Below are positions 8,765 to 16,214 of a stretch of 64,000 nucleotides of DNA, piece by piece. The position numbers and the translations under genes are program-made. Location: NCBI GenBank assembly GCA_024642465.1, contig JAHEBA010000002.1:1-64000 (forward strand). Reading direction: 5' to 3'. Position 1 is the first letter of the stretch, and each line of letters opens with the position of its first letter. The notes beneath the pieces were generated by a model that saw only the letters and a program-made list of their open reading frames with translations, did no database searches and was not told where the DNA came from. Source of the stretch: Alphaproteobacteria bacterium (GTDB taxonomy: Bacteria > Pseudomonadota > Alphaproteobacteria > Rhizobiales > Aestuariivirgaceae).

Positions 8765-9895
8765 ATGGATCAGCTTAGCAAGCGGCCTGACCCGAGGCGT
8801 GACCGCTTCAGTGCGGATGCGGGCCAATCCTATACCATGCCGGCCCGGATCTATTTTGATCCGGACTTCCTGGAAGCCGAGAAGCGCCACATCTTCTGGA
8901 GGTCATGGATTTTTGTTGGTCATGTCAGCGATCTGACAAGGCCGGGCGACTACATCACGGCCGAGTTCACAGGACAGCGGCTGTTCGTCATCCGCACTAC
9001 CGATGGCGAGCTGAAATCGTTCTTCAATGTCTGCCAGCATCGCGGTCACTCACTGCTGAAGGGGAAGGGCTCAACGCGTCAGCCGATCGTATGCCCGTAC
9101 CACGCCTGGGCGTACGGCTTCGCCGGTGAGCTGCTGGCGGCACGCAATTGCGATCAGGTGTCCGGCTTCGATCGCGATGACTTTGCGCTACCCGGTATCC
9201 TAGTCGAAGACCTGGGCGGCTTCTTGTTTGTAAATCTTGATCCCGAAGCCCGTCCGATGAGCGAGGTCTACCCCGGCGCCGCCGAAGTCCTGACGAGGTT
9301 CTGCGGAGACACCAGATCGTTGCGGGCCAGCCGCAATGTGCTGTTCGACATCAAAGGCAACTGGAAGAACGTCGCGGATAACCTGCTGGAGTGCTACCAC
9401 TGTTCGACCGCCCACCGCGCGTTCGTCGACCTGGTCAAGATGGAGACCTACAAGGTCGAACTGCATGACTACTGGTCAGTCCAGTACGGGCAGTGCCGTC
9501 CCAGCAACACCGCCTATGAGTTCGCTGCCGGCGATGATGATGGTTTCATGACCCTCTATCTCTGGCCCACCATGGCCTTCGTTGGACTGCCGGGTACCCG
9601 CGGTGTCAACGTGTTCAGCTTTTCCCCGCTCGATGCCGAAAGCACACGGCAGGATTTCACCTATTACCATCCCGGCGGTGAAGTGACCGCCACGGAGGAG
9701 GCCTCGTTCAAATACTTCGAGGACGTGCTGGGTCCGGAAGATGTCGATCTGGTTGAGGATGTGCAGGTGGGCCTGAATTCGCTTGGCTACCACCAGGGCC
9801 GGATAATGGTTGACCCGAGACGCTCGGAAATAAGCGAGCATGCCTTGCACCATTTCCAGAACTTGGTGATGCGACAGATGGGGGACCTTGTGTAG
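8765..9895 (+). CDS. Rieske oxygenase alpha subunit, quaternary-amine demethylase type
   Basis: A 376-residue non-heme iron oxygenase. The Rieske cluster ligands are C90 and H92 (CQHRGH) and C110 and H113 (CPYHAW). Mononuclear iron ligands are H212 and H217 (ECYHCSTAH) with a distal Asp, probably D326 in GPEDVDLVEDVQ. At the position of the bridging aspartate of naphthalene dioxygenase this protein has E209. A bridging glutamate is a known hallmark of carnitine monooxygenase CntA and of glycine-betaine and stachydrine demethylases. That, and the betaine importer next door, favours N-demethylation or C-N cleavage of a betaine-like substrate. ATG 8765 has AAGGGAG upstream. No reductase partner (GbcB/CntB type) is seen in the window. 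Confidence 0.8.
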   Translation: MDQLSKRPDPRRDRFSADAGQSYTMPARIYFDPDFLEAEKRHIFWRSWIFVGHVSDLTRPGDYITAEFTGQRLFVIRTTDGELKSFFNVCQHRGHSLLKGKGSTRQPIVCPYHAWAYGFAGELLAARNCDQVSGFDRDDFALPGILVEDLGGFLFVNLDPEARPMSEVYPGAAEVLTRFCGDTRSLRASRNVLFDIKGNWKNVADNLLECYHCSTAHRAFVDLVKMETYKVELHDYWSVQYGQCRPSNTAYEFAAGDDDGFMTLYLWPTMAFVGLPGTRGVNVFSFSPLDAESTRQDFTYYHPGGEVTATEEASFKYFEDVLGPEDVDLVEDVQVGLNSLGYHQGRIMVDPRRSEISEHALHHFQNLVMRQMGDLV

Positions 9896-10238
9896 TGTCG
9901 GCGCCTTTTCATCAACGCTTATGGGGCCAGTGGATTCCTGAAGGAACAATGCGTGCCGATGGGAGGACATTGCGATCTGGGCGGCAAATCAGGCAACTCG
10001 CTCTCCATTGCAACTTGACTATACAGGAGACCAAACCCTACCGTCCCAGAGGCGGTTTTTTGTGCATTGGTGGGAGGAGGGCAAGGAGGCGTTTGCGAGG
10101 TGCCACATTCAATCTCGACCCGAAATGAGTTGTCGCACGCGCGTTCAGAAAAGGTCCGGCTTGACATCAGGCCTGGGGCCTGATTGCGCCACGGGACATT
10201 AAAAAAACCAAGACAAATGACACGGAGGTAACCAATCA
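9896..10238. other. Intergenic leader of the betaine ABC operon
   Basis: About 340 bases without a credible gene. The proximal part has a weak ACCG...CGGT hairpin followed by six Ts (about 10040-10065) that may terminate the Rieske transcript. The distal part contains the dyad described separately and a good ribosome-binding site (GGAGGT) before 10239. Confidence 0.35.
10161..10183 (+). promoter_or_regulatory. TTGACA -35 box followed by a 17-bp dyad
   Basis: TTGACA at 10161-10166 matches a -35 element exactly. The next 17 bases are the inverted repeat TCAGGCC-TGG-GGCCTGA, which would occupy the whole spacer of a promoter. The -10 position is poor (TTGCGC), so this may be a regulated or activator-dependent promoter. 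It lies 55 bases before the transport gene. Confidence 0.35.
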
Positions 10239-11216
10239 ATGTTGAGTATCAAATCCACGGCCATGAAGATTGCCGGTGTTGCCGTCATCGCATCGGGCCT
10301 GATGTTTGCGGCCAACCAACCGGAGGCCGCCGAACTTGGCGATACTGATAGCGCGATCAAGATTCCGATCAACGAGTGGACAGGCCAGCACCTTTCCGCC
10401 CACTTGCTCGGTCAACTGTTGAACAAGCTGGGCTACAAGACCGAGTATGTAACGGCTGGTGCGGTGCCGCAGTTCACAGCCATGGTGCAGGGCGATCTCC
10501 ACGTTCAACCTGAAACGTGGGAAAACAACGTTGGGGACATTTATCCCAAGGCAGTGGAGGCAGGTGATCTCCTCATCGTCGGCGAGTCGGGACTGTCGGC
10601 GCGCGAGGGGTGGATCTATCCGCCCTACATGAAGGAGAAGTGCCCAGGTCTGCCGAACTGGAAAGCGCTTTATGATTGTGCGCAGGCATTCGGTACCCCC
10701 GAGACGTTTCCGAAAGGTCGTCTGGTGACCTATCCGGCCGACTGGGGTACGCGGTCCAAGGACCTGGTCGAGCAAATCAAGCTGCCGTTTGTCCCGGTCG
10801 CTGGGGGGAGCGAAGGTGCGATGGTTGCCGAGATCAAGGCCGCCTACGATGCCCAGCAGCCGATGCTGATGATGTTCTGGCAGCCGCACTGGCTGTTTGC
10901 CGACTACGAGTTCGAGTGGGTGGACTGGCCGAAGGATCCCAAGGAATGCGAGGAGAAGGCCGGTCTTGCGGCAGGCGCCATGACAGAGTGCGGTTTCCAA
11001 CAGGCCAAGGTCCTCAAGGTGACCTGGAAGGACTTCAAGACCAAGTGGCCGGCTGCCCAGGTGCTGGTGGAAAACTTCACCTTCACCAATGAGCAGCAGA
11101 ATCCGCTGATCGCGGAAGTCGACAACAACGGTCGCAAGATCGAGGAGGTCGTGGCTGAGTGGATCTCCAACAATGAGGCGGTGTGGAAGCCCTGGATCAA
11201 CGCCGCCAAGAACTGA
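10239..11216 (+). CDS. Glycine-betaine/proline-type ABC substrate-binding protein
   Basis: A 325-residue periplasmic receptor of the OpuAC/ProX family. The signal peptide spans about residues 1-30, ending NQPEAAE. The mature protein opens with IPINEWTGQHLSAHLLGQLLNKLGY, typical of the family. Several tryptophans that could form the aromatic cage for a trimethylammonium group are visible (NEWTG, PETWEN, REGWIYPP, ADWGTR, FWQPHW). ATG 10239 follows CGGAGGTAACC. It is the first gene of an importer operon with the ATPase (167 bases downstream) and the double permease. Uptake of glycine betaine, proline betaine or a related betaine is likely, for osmoprotection or as a carbon and nitrogen source for the Rieske enzyme. 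Confidence 0.85.
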   Translation: MLSIKSTAMKIAGVAVIASGLMFAANQPEAAELGDTDSAIKIPINEWTGQHLSAHLLGQLLNKLGYKTEYVTAGAVPQFTAMVQGDLHVQPETWENNVGDIYPKAVEAGDLLIVGESGLSAREGWIYPPYMKEKCPGLPNWKALYDCAQAFGTPETFPKGRLVTYPADWGTRSKDLVEQIKLPFVPVAGGSEGAMVAEIKAAYDAQQPMLMMFWQPHWLFADYEFEWVDWPKDPKECEEKAGLAAGAMTECGFQQAKVLKVTWKDFKTKWPAAQVLVENFTFTNEQQNPLIAEVDNNGRKIEEVVAEWISNNEAVWKPWINAAKN

Positions 11217-11383
11217 ACCTTGCGGCTCAATCTACAATCTGGCGGGCTGGCCTTGTCCATGAGGCTGGACAGGAGCCGGTCCGCGCTAGGATCAGCTGAT
11301 GCTCTCGGCTCGGGAGCCGTCGCTGGCGGAGATGGGCGTTCGACGATGCTGGGACTGGATCGACTTTTCAGGGAATTCCGCGC

Positions 11384-12484
11384 GTGAAGGCAAGCACTAT
11401 CAATACTCACGCTATCCTGAGTTGCCGTAATGTCTGGAAGGTCTATGGACCGGAACCAGAGCAGTATTTCGTGCACGGCGAACCCTCGGGTGACCAGGCA
11501 GAGCTGGCTGCCCGGATGCGGCGGGATGGGCATATCCCAGCCTGCGTTGATGTCTCGTTCGACGTTCACAAGGGTGAGATCTTCGTCATCATGGGCCTGT
11601 CAGGGTCTGGCAAGTCTACCATCGTTCGCTGTCTGTCTCGCCTGATCGAGCCCAGCTACGGCCAGATCACGTTCGAGGGGGTTGACCTGTTGTCGATGTC
11701 GCCCGCACGCTTGATCGAGATTCGGCGACACAAAATCGGCATGGTGTTTCAAAGCTTCGGACTGTTGCCGCACCTCAATGTCATCGACAATGTCTGTTTC
11801 CCGCTCAAGCTGCAGGGACTGCCGCTGGCCGAACAGCGTACCCGTGCACAGAGGGTGATCGAACTGGTGGGACTTGAGGGGCGTGAGGACAATTTCCCTC
11901 ACCAGTTATCAGGAGGGCAGCAGCAACGGGTGGGTATCGCCAGATCACTCGCCGTGGAGCCCGACCTCTGGCTTCTCGACGAGCCATTCTCTGCTCTCGA
12001 TCCGCTGATCCGCCGCCAGATGCAAGATGAGTTCCTGCGCATCCAGCGGCTGCTAAAGAAGTCCATCGTCTTCATCACCCATGACTTCCTCGAAGCGCTC
12101 AGGATCGCAGATCGCATGGCCATCATGCGGGATGGACGGATTGTCCAGGTGGGGACACCGGCAGAGTTGGTGGTCAATCCGGTGGACGACTATGTGGCCG
12201 AGTTCTCGCGTGACGTGCCTCTTGTGAGAGTTCTTACAGCAAAAGACTGCCTGGCCCCGGGATCGAAACCCGCTAGTCTTTCGAGCAAGGATGGTGTGCC
12301 GATGGCAACACCACTTGAAGACCTGCTACCGAAGTTGGCCGCACATCCCAGGGGCCTCGTCGTCACTCGGCCCGACGGGCAGACGACCGGCTATCTAAAT
12401 TCACTCAGCGTTGTTGCCGCCCTGTCTCGCAAGGCCGACCAGCCCGGTGAGCCCGACAAGGCCCAGGCCGGTTTGCAGAGATGA
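11384..12484 (+). CDS. Glycine-betaine ABC transporter ATP-binding protein (ProV/OpuAA-like)
   Basis: A 366-residue ATPase. The N-terminal family-specific segment (VWKVYGPEPEQYF, then ELAARMRRDGHIPACVDVSF) is typical of quaternary-amine transporters. Walker A is GLSGSGKST near residue 70, the signature is LSGGQQQRVGIARSL near 177, Walker B is LWLLDEPFSALDP near 193, and the switch His lies in FITHDFLEA. The C-terminal 85 residues are shorter and less ordered than the tandem CBS module of osmotically gated OpuA/ProV, so osmotic gating may be absent or altered. The start is GTG 11384. The stop overlaps the permease start by four bases (ATGA). Confidence 0.85.
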   Translation: MKASTINTHAILSCRNVWKVYGPEPEQYFVHGEPSGDQAELAARMRRDGHIPACVDVSFDVHKGEIFVIMGLSGSGKSTIVRCLSRLIEPSYGQITFEGVDLLSMSPARLIEIRRHKIGMVFQSFGLLPHLNVIDNVCFPLKLQGLPLAEQRTRAQRVIELVGLEGREDNFPHQLSGGQQQRVGIARSLAVEPDLWLLDEPFSALDPLIRRQMQDEFLRIQRLLKKSIVFITHDFLEALRIADRMAIMRDGRIVQVGTPAELVVNPVDDYVAEFSRDVPLVRVLTAKDCLAPGSKPASLSSKDGVPMATPLEDLLPKLAAHPRGLVVTRPDGQTTGYLNSLSVVAALSRKADQPGEPDKAQAGLQR

Positions 12485-14571
12485 GGCTGTCGCGGTCTGA
12501 CATCCAGTGGCTGGCGGTCATCGCATTCACTCTCATCTGCATCATGCTGAAGCCCTACACGAGCCTGCTGGCCGCGTTTCCGGCTGGCTGGCAACTGTCG
12601 CTGTCGGATTGGCTGAACGTAGCGATGAGGTCGTTCCTCGATGCGTTCGGCGGCGTCTTTTACCAGGCCTTCCGAACCTTTTCCTGGCTCCTTGGTTTCC
12701 CGGTACGCTGGGTGCGCGAGCTGCTCCAGTGGGTACCCTGGTCGATAATCATCGCGCTTGTCACGTTCGCGGCATATTACGCCCGCGGCTGGCGGCTGGC
12801 GCTGTTTGCCCTGCTTTCAATGTTGTACATGCTGGTCATCGGTTACTGGCAGGAGAGCATGAACTCGCTTGCCTTGGTGGCCCTGAGCGTGCCGCTTGCC
12901 GTCCTGCTCGGCTTTCTGCTGGGCAGCCTGGGTTTCCTGTCCAGGCGAATTGAAAGACTGCTGATGCCGGTGCTTGACCTGCTGCAGACGGTACCAGCCT
13001 TCGCCTACCTGATCCCGATTATCATCCTGTTCGGTTTTGGCCCGGTAGTAGGCTTGATTGCCAGCATTCTGTATGCCGTTGCGCCCATGGTCAGGAACAC
13101 CATTCTGGGTTTGCGTGCGGTGCCGGCCGAAATCATCGAGTCGGGTTTGATGTCGGGGGCGACGCAGCTGCAGCTGTTCTTTCAGGTCCGCGTGCCGTCA
13201 GCGCTCAAACAGCTGCTTCTGGGAATCAACCAAACCACTATGGCGGCCTTCACCATGGTGATCATCGCCTCGATCATTGGTGGCACCGATGACATCGGCT
13301 GGGAAGTACTGTCAACCATCCGCAAGGCACTGTTTGGCGAAAGCCTGCTGGCGGGGCTGGTCATCGCGCTGATGGCAATGATCATGGATCGGATCACCGC
13401 AGGTCTGGCCGATCGTTCCTCTGGTGCTGATTTGCAGGGTCGGAGCTTGCTGGCACGTCATTCCATCCTGCTGCTGGCGCTCGGCACCGCATCGGTGCTG
13501 TGGATAGCTTCGCTGGTGATTGCCCCTCTCGCCAGCTTTCCGGAGGCATGGGTGTGGAGCCCGGCCAAGTGGCTCAACGACGCGGTTGCCTGGCTGGTGC
13601 TGAACTGGCGCGTCGGTATCGAGACCATCAAGACAGTGGCGTTCTTCTACCTGATGCTTCCGATGAAGATTGGTCTTGCCCAGACCGTGTCACCCTATTC
13701 CTGGGGATTTGAGTTCACCACTTGGCACGCGGCAGCGTTTGCCGGCCTGGCGCTGGCTGCAGCTGTGGCTCTGTGGCGTGTTGTTTCTTCATCGGTGGCG
13801 GTTGCCTTTGTATTGCTGGCTCTGATTTACGGGTTCGGTATCCTCAATCTTCCCTGGCCTGCTGTCTTTGCTGTCGCCTGCCTGCTGGCATGGCAAACGG
13901 GCGGAAGCCGACTTACTGTCGGCGTATTGGCGGGACTTGGATTTCTGCTGGTGGCCGGTCTATGGCAGGAGGCGATGCTGTCGGTCTACCTGTGCGGGAT
14001 CGCAGTGCTGATCTGTGTGGTCGTGGGCGGGCTGATCGGTGTTGCGGCTGCGCAAAGCGATCGCGTCTCCCGCCTAGTTCGCCCGATCAACGATACCTTG
14101 CAGACGATGCCGTTGTTCGTGTTGCTGATCCCGGCTGTGATGTTCTTCAAGTTAGGCGACTTCACAGCGGTGATCGCAATAGTCCTTTACGCCATCGTTC
14201 CGATGATCCGATATACCGAACACGGCCTGAGAAGTGTGCCTTCCGGTGTGGTGGAAGCTGCCCAGTCGATGGGCACAACGTCTACGCAGATGCTGTTCCA
14301 GGTCAAGCTGCCCCAAGCGTTGCCGGTCGTCATGCTCGGGCTTAACCAGACGGTGCTGTACGGAATCTCGATGCTGGTGATCACGGCGCTTGTGGGCACC
14401 AGCGATCTTGGACAGCGTGTCTACATCGGGCTTGGTGATGGCGATTTTGGCGTTGGGATGGTGGCGGGCCTCGGCATGGCCTTTCTCGCCATGATTGCGG
14501 ATCGCATTATTCAGGCAGCGGCGCGCGCCAGGCAGCGCGCACTGGGCTTGCCAGAGGAGGCCGCGTTGTGA
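12481..14571 (+). CDS. Tandem-duplicated betaine ABC transporter permease
   Basis: A 696-residue inner-membrane protein with two complete permease domains, each like a whole ProW/OpuAB. Each half carries an EAA-type coupling loop that contacts the ATPase: QVRVPSALKQLLLGINQTTM near residue 240, and QVKLPQALPVVMLGLNQTVL near residue 605. The two loops are clearly related (P-x-A-L...G-x-N-Q-T). Single-domain permeases of this class are about 280-400 residues and act as homodimers. Here the dimer is encoded as one chain. It overlaps the ATPase gene by four bases upstream and the hydrolase gene by four bases downstream. Confidence 0.85.
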   Translation: MRLSRSDIQWLAVIAFTLICIMLKPYTSLLAAFPAGWQLSLSDWLNVAMRSFLDAFGGVFYQAFRTFSWLLGFPVRWVRELLQWVPWSIIIALVTFAAYYARGWRLALFALLSMLYMLVIGYWQESMNSLALVALSVPLAVLLGFLLGSLGFLSRRIERLLMPVLDLLQTVPAFAYLIPIIILFGFGPVVGLIASILYAVAPMVRNTILGLRAVPAEIIESGLMSGATQLQLFFQVRVPSALKQLLLGINQTTMAAFTMVIIASIIGGTDDIGWEVLSTIRKALFGESLLAGLVIALMAMIMDRITAGLADRSSGADLQGRSLLARHSILLLALGTASVLWIASLVIAPLASFPEAWVWSPAKWLNDAVAWLVLNWRVGIETIKTVAFFYLMLPMKIGLAQTVSPYSWGFEFTTWHAAAFAGLALAAAVALWRVVSSSVAVAFVLLALIYGFGILNLPWPAVFAVACLLAWQTGGSRLTVGVLAGLGFLLVAGLWQEAMLSVYLCGIAVLICVVVGGLIGVAAAQSDRVSRLVRPINDTLQTMPLFVLLIPAVMFFKLGDFTAVIAIVLYAIVPMIRYTEHGLRSVPSGVVEAAQSMGTTSTQMLFQVKLPQALPVVMLGLNQTVLYGISMLVITALVGTSDLGQRVYIGLGDGDFGVGMVAGLGMAFLAMIADRIIQAAARARQRALGLPEEAAL

Positions 14572-15341
14572 GGCTGCAGGTTGCCGAGACATGGTACGGA
14601 ACCGAGGCGTTCTCGGACGGCATTACGCTGATCCGTGAGAGTCACGTCGCACAATGGCTACGCTGTAATATCTGGCATGTTCGTGGCCGTGACCGCGATC
14701 TGATCATTGATACTGGTATGGGATTGCGAGCCTTGTCAGAGGCTGTGGCTTCTCTGGCTGAGCGCCCCGTCGTTGCGCTGATGACGCACAGCCATTTCGA
14801 TCATTCTGGCGGCATGCATCAGTTTGAGTGCCGATGCGGGCACGCTGCCGAAGCAGATATCATCCGGGCGCCTACGGCTCAAAATACGGTTGCCGACACA
14901 GGCTTCCTGAGGGCGGAAACCTTTACGGCACTACCCTATGAGGGCTTTGATTACAGCAGTTATCAGGTCAAGCCCGCTCCACTCACCCACCTGGTGGACG
15001 AAGGCGACGTGATCGATCTCGGCGACCGGGTGTTCCAGGTATTGCATCTGCCAGGTCACTCACCCGGCTCGATCACTCTGCACGAACAGGAGACAGGCGT
15101 CCTGTTCAGTGGTGACGTCATCTATGATGGTGCACTGCTTGACAATCTTTACCACTCCGATCCTCAGCAGCTTGAGCAGTCCTTGCTCAGGCTGAAGCAA
15201 CTGCCGGTGACCACGATCCATGGCGGACACTATGCATCATTCGATCACGAACGTATGTTGCAGCTGATCGAGCGCTATCTGAGGGGTGACAACCGTATTG
15301 AAGATGTGGACAGGTGGATTGCAGCAATCGAGCAGGTCTGA
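14568..15341 (+). CDS. Metallo-beta-lactamase-fold hydrolase
   Basis: A 257-residue hydrolase. The metal-binding motif HSHFDH (about residues 74-79) matches HxHxDH. Further ligands are the His of LPGHSPGS, the Asp of FSGDVIYDG and the His of TIHGGHYASF, completing a two-zinc site. The fold covers glyoxalase II, lactonases and various thioesterases, and the substrate cannot be assigned. It starts at GTG 14568 inside the permease stop codon, so it is the last gene of the betaine-transport operon and may act on a product of the imported compound. Confidence 0.8.
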   Translation: MRLQVAETWYGTEAFSDGITLIRESHVAQWLRCNIWHVRGRDRDLIIDTGMGLRALSEAVASLAERPVVALMTHSHFDHSGGMHQFECRCGHAAEADIIRAPTAQNTVADTGFLRAETFTALPYEGFDYSSYQVKPAPLTHLVDEGDVIDLGDRVFQVLHLPGHSPGSITLHEQETGVLFSGDVIYDGALLDNLYHSDPQQLEQSLLRLKQLPVTTIHGGHYASFDHERMLQLIERYLRGDNRIEDVDRWIAAIEQV

Positions 15342-15415
15342 GTGTTATCCAGTTGTCTCTACAGTTGATCAGCTCGCGTTAGGAGAGCCGATATTTCTGT
15401 AGCAGGTGGAGCTTT

Positions 15416-15646
15416 CCCTGCTCGCAGATATTTTTCTCTGATATTGGCTAAAAATTCTCTGTTCGGCGAAATAATTTCCCTGTTCGCCCGAGTAGGGAAT
15501 TTGGCTGCTAACGCACTAATATACAGACACTTTTGTCGATCAAAAGTGCTCAATTCCGGGCGAAAACGCGAAAATTCCCTGTAAATTCCCCTGTATCAGG
15601 GAAATTGGTGCCAGAGACTGGTTCGCGACAGATTGCGTCGACCACC
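15416..15646. repeat. Dispersed repeat, copy A
   Basis: An AT-richer block of about 230 bases that recurs at 31270-31504 in the same orientation. The two copies share an identical 33-base core (15558-15590 here) and a 29-base block with one mismatch (15612-15640). The wider block aligns with scattered substitutions and small indels. It contains several TTCCCTGT units. Minus-strand reading gives similar peptides in both copies (containing ANRE and PNRE), probably only a consequence of the repeat. It encodes no transposase. It sits just before a gene remnant lacking its 5' end. Confidence 0.8.
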
Positions 15647-15694
15647 GCTAAATTATTGTTTTTAATTGTAAAAATTCAAATTTGGCGACATTAA

Positions 15695-15988
15695 AACATC
15701 GCCGATTGGCGACTGTCTGATGGCTTCTGCTCCGAGTCTCACTACCAGAAGGTTTGCCAATTCGCGACTCAGTTGCAGACATTTATCTCTGAACTCTTGG
15801 GTGCTCAGCCGCCACTTTACTCAACTGCCTACAGCGCCGGTTTCGGGACGCTTTATACTGCCGTTTACAGGCCACGAAGGGGCGAAATGGAAATTCGCTG
15901 GCCAGGCACCAGGTGGGAGTTCTCAATCGATGGCTTTGTTGATGCTGCACGGCAGATAAACACGCCAGATGTTTGCCACATTGTTTAG
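15695..15988 (+). pseudogene. C-terminal remnant of a hydrolase, possibly C45 acyltransferase-like
   Basis: An open frame of 97 codons without a convincing start translates to a coherent protein tail. The tail includes ADWRLSDGFCSESHYQKV, PPLYSTAYSAGFGTLYTAV and then YRPRRGEMEIRWPG. The FGTLYTAVYRP and WPG motifs resemble, from memory, the C termini of peptidase-C45 / acyl-CoA:isopenicillin-N acyltransferase-like hydrolases. The catalytic N-terminal part is missing. The dispersed repeat ends 49 bases upstream, suggesting that the insertion or an associated deletion removed the 5' end. Confidence 0.5.
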
Positions 15989-16214
15989 GCCTCTGGCTTT
16001 AGTTTTGCGGCTCTGGCTCGATCCAAAGTTCAATTAGACTCACTTGCCGCTGCTTTTGCCTTAGCGGCTAAGTGCCGGTTGTGCTCACGGGGTTAAATAT
16101 TGACCAGGCGGTTGAAGTTGATCCCATACCCACAACAGCAAAGGGCAGGTGCGGCTTCTTCCTTGGCTTAAGCCTTGCCTTTGCACTGATGTCACTTCTA
16201 ACGGTTCAAACAGC

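Noticed and set aside
15359..15553. Minus-strand peptides in the two dispersed repeats (also 31157-31408) that resemble each other
   Set aside because: The similarity follows from the DNA repeat itself. Frames are short, have different ends and no ribosome sites, so I do not call a gene.
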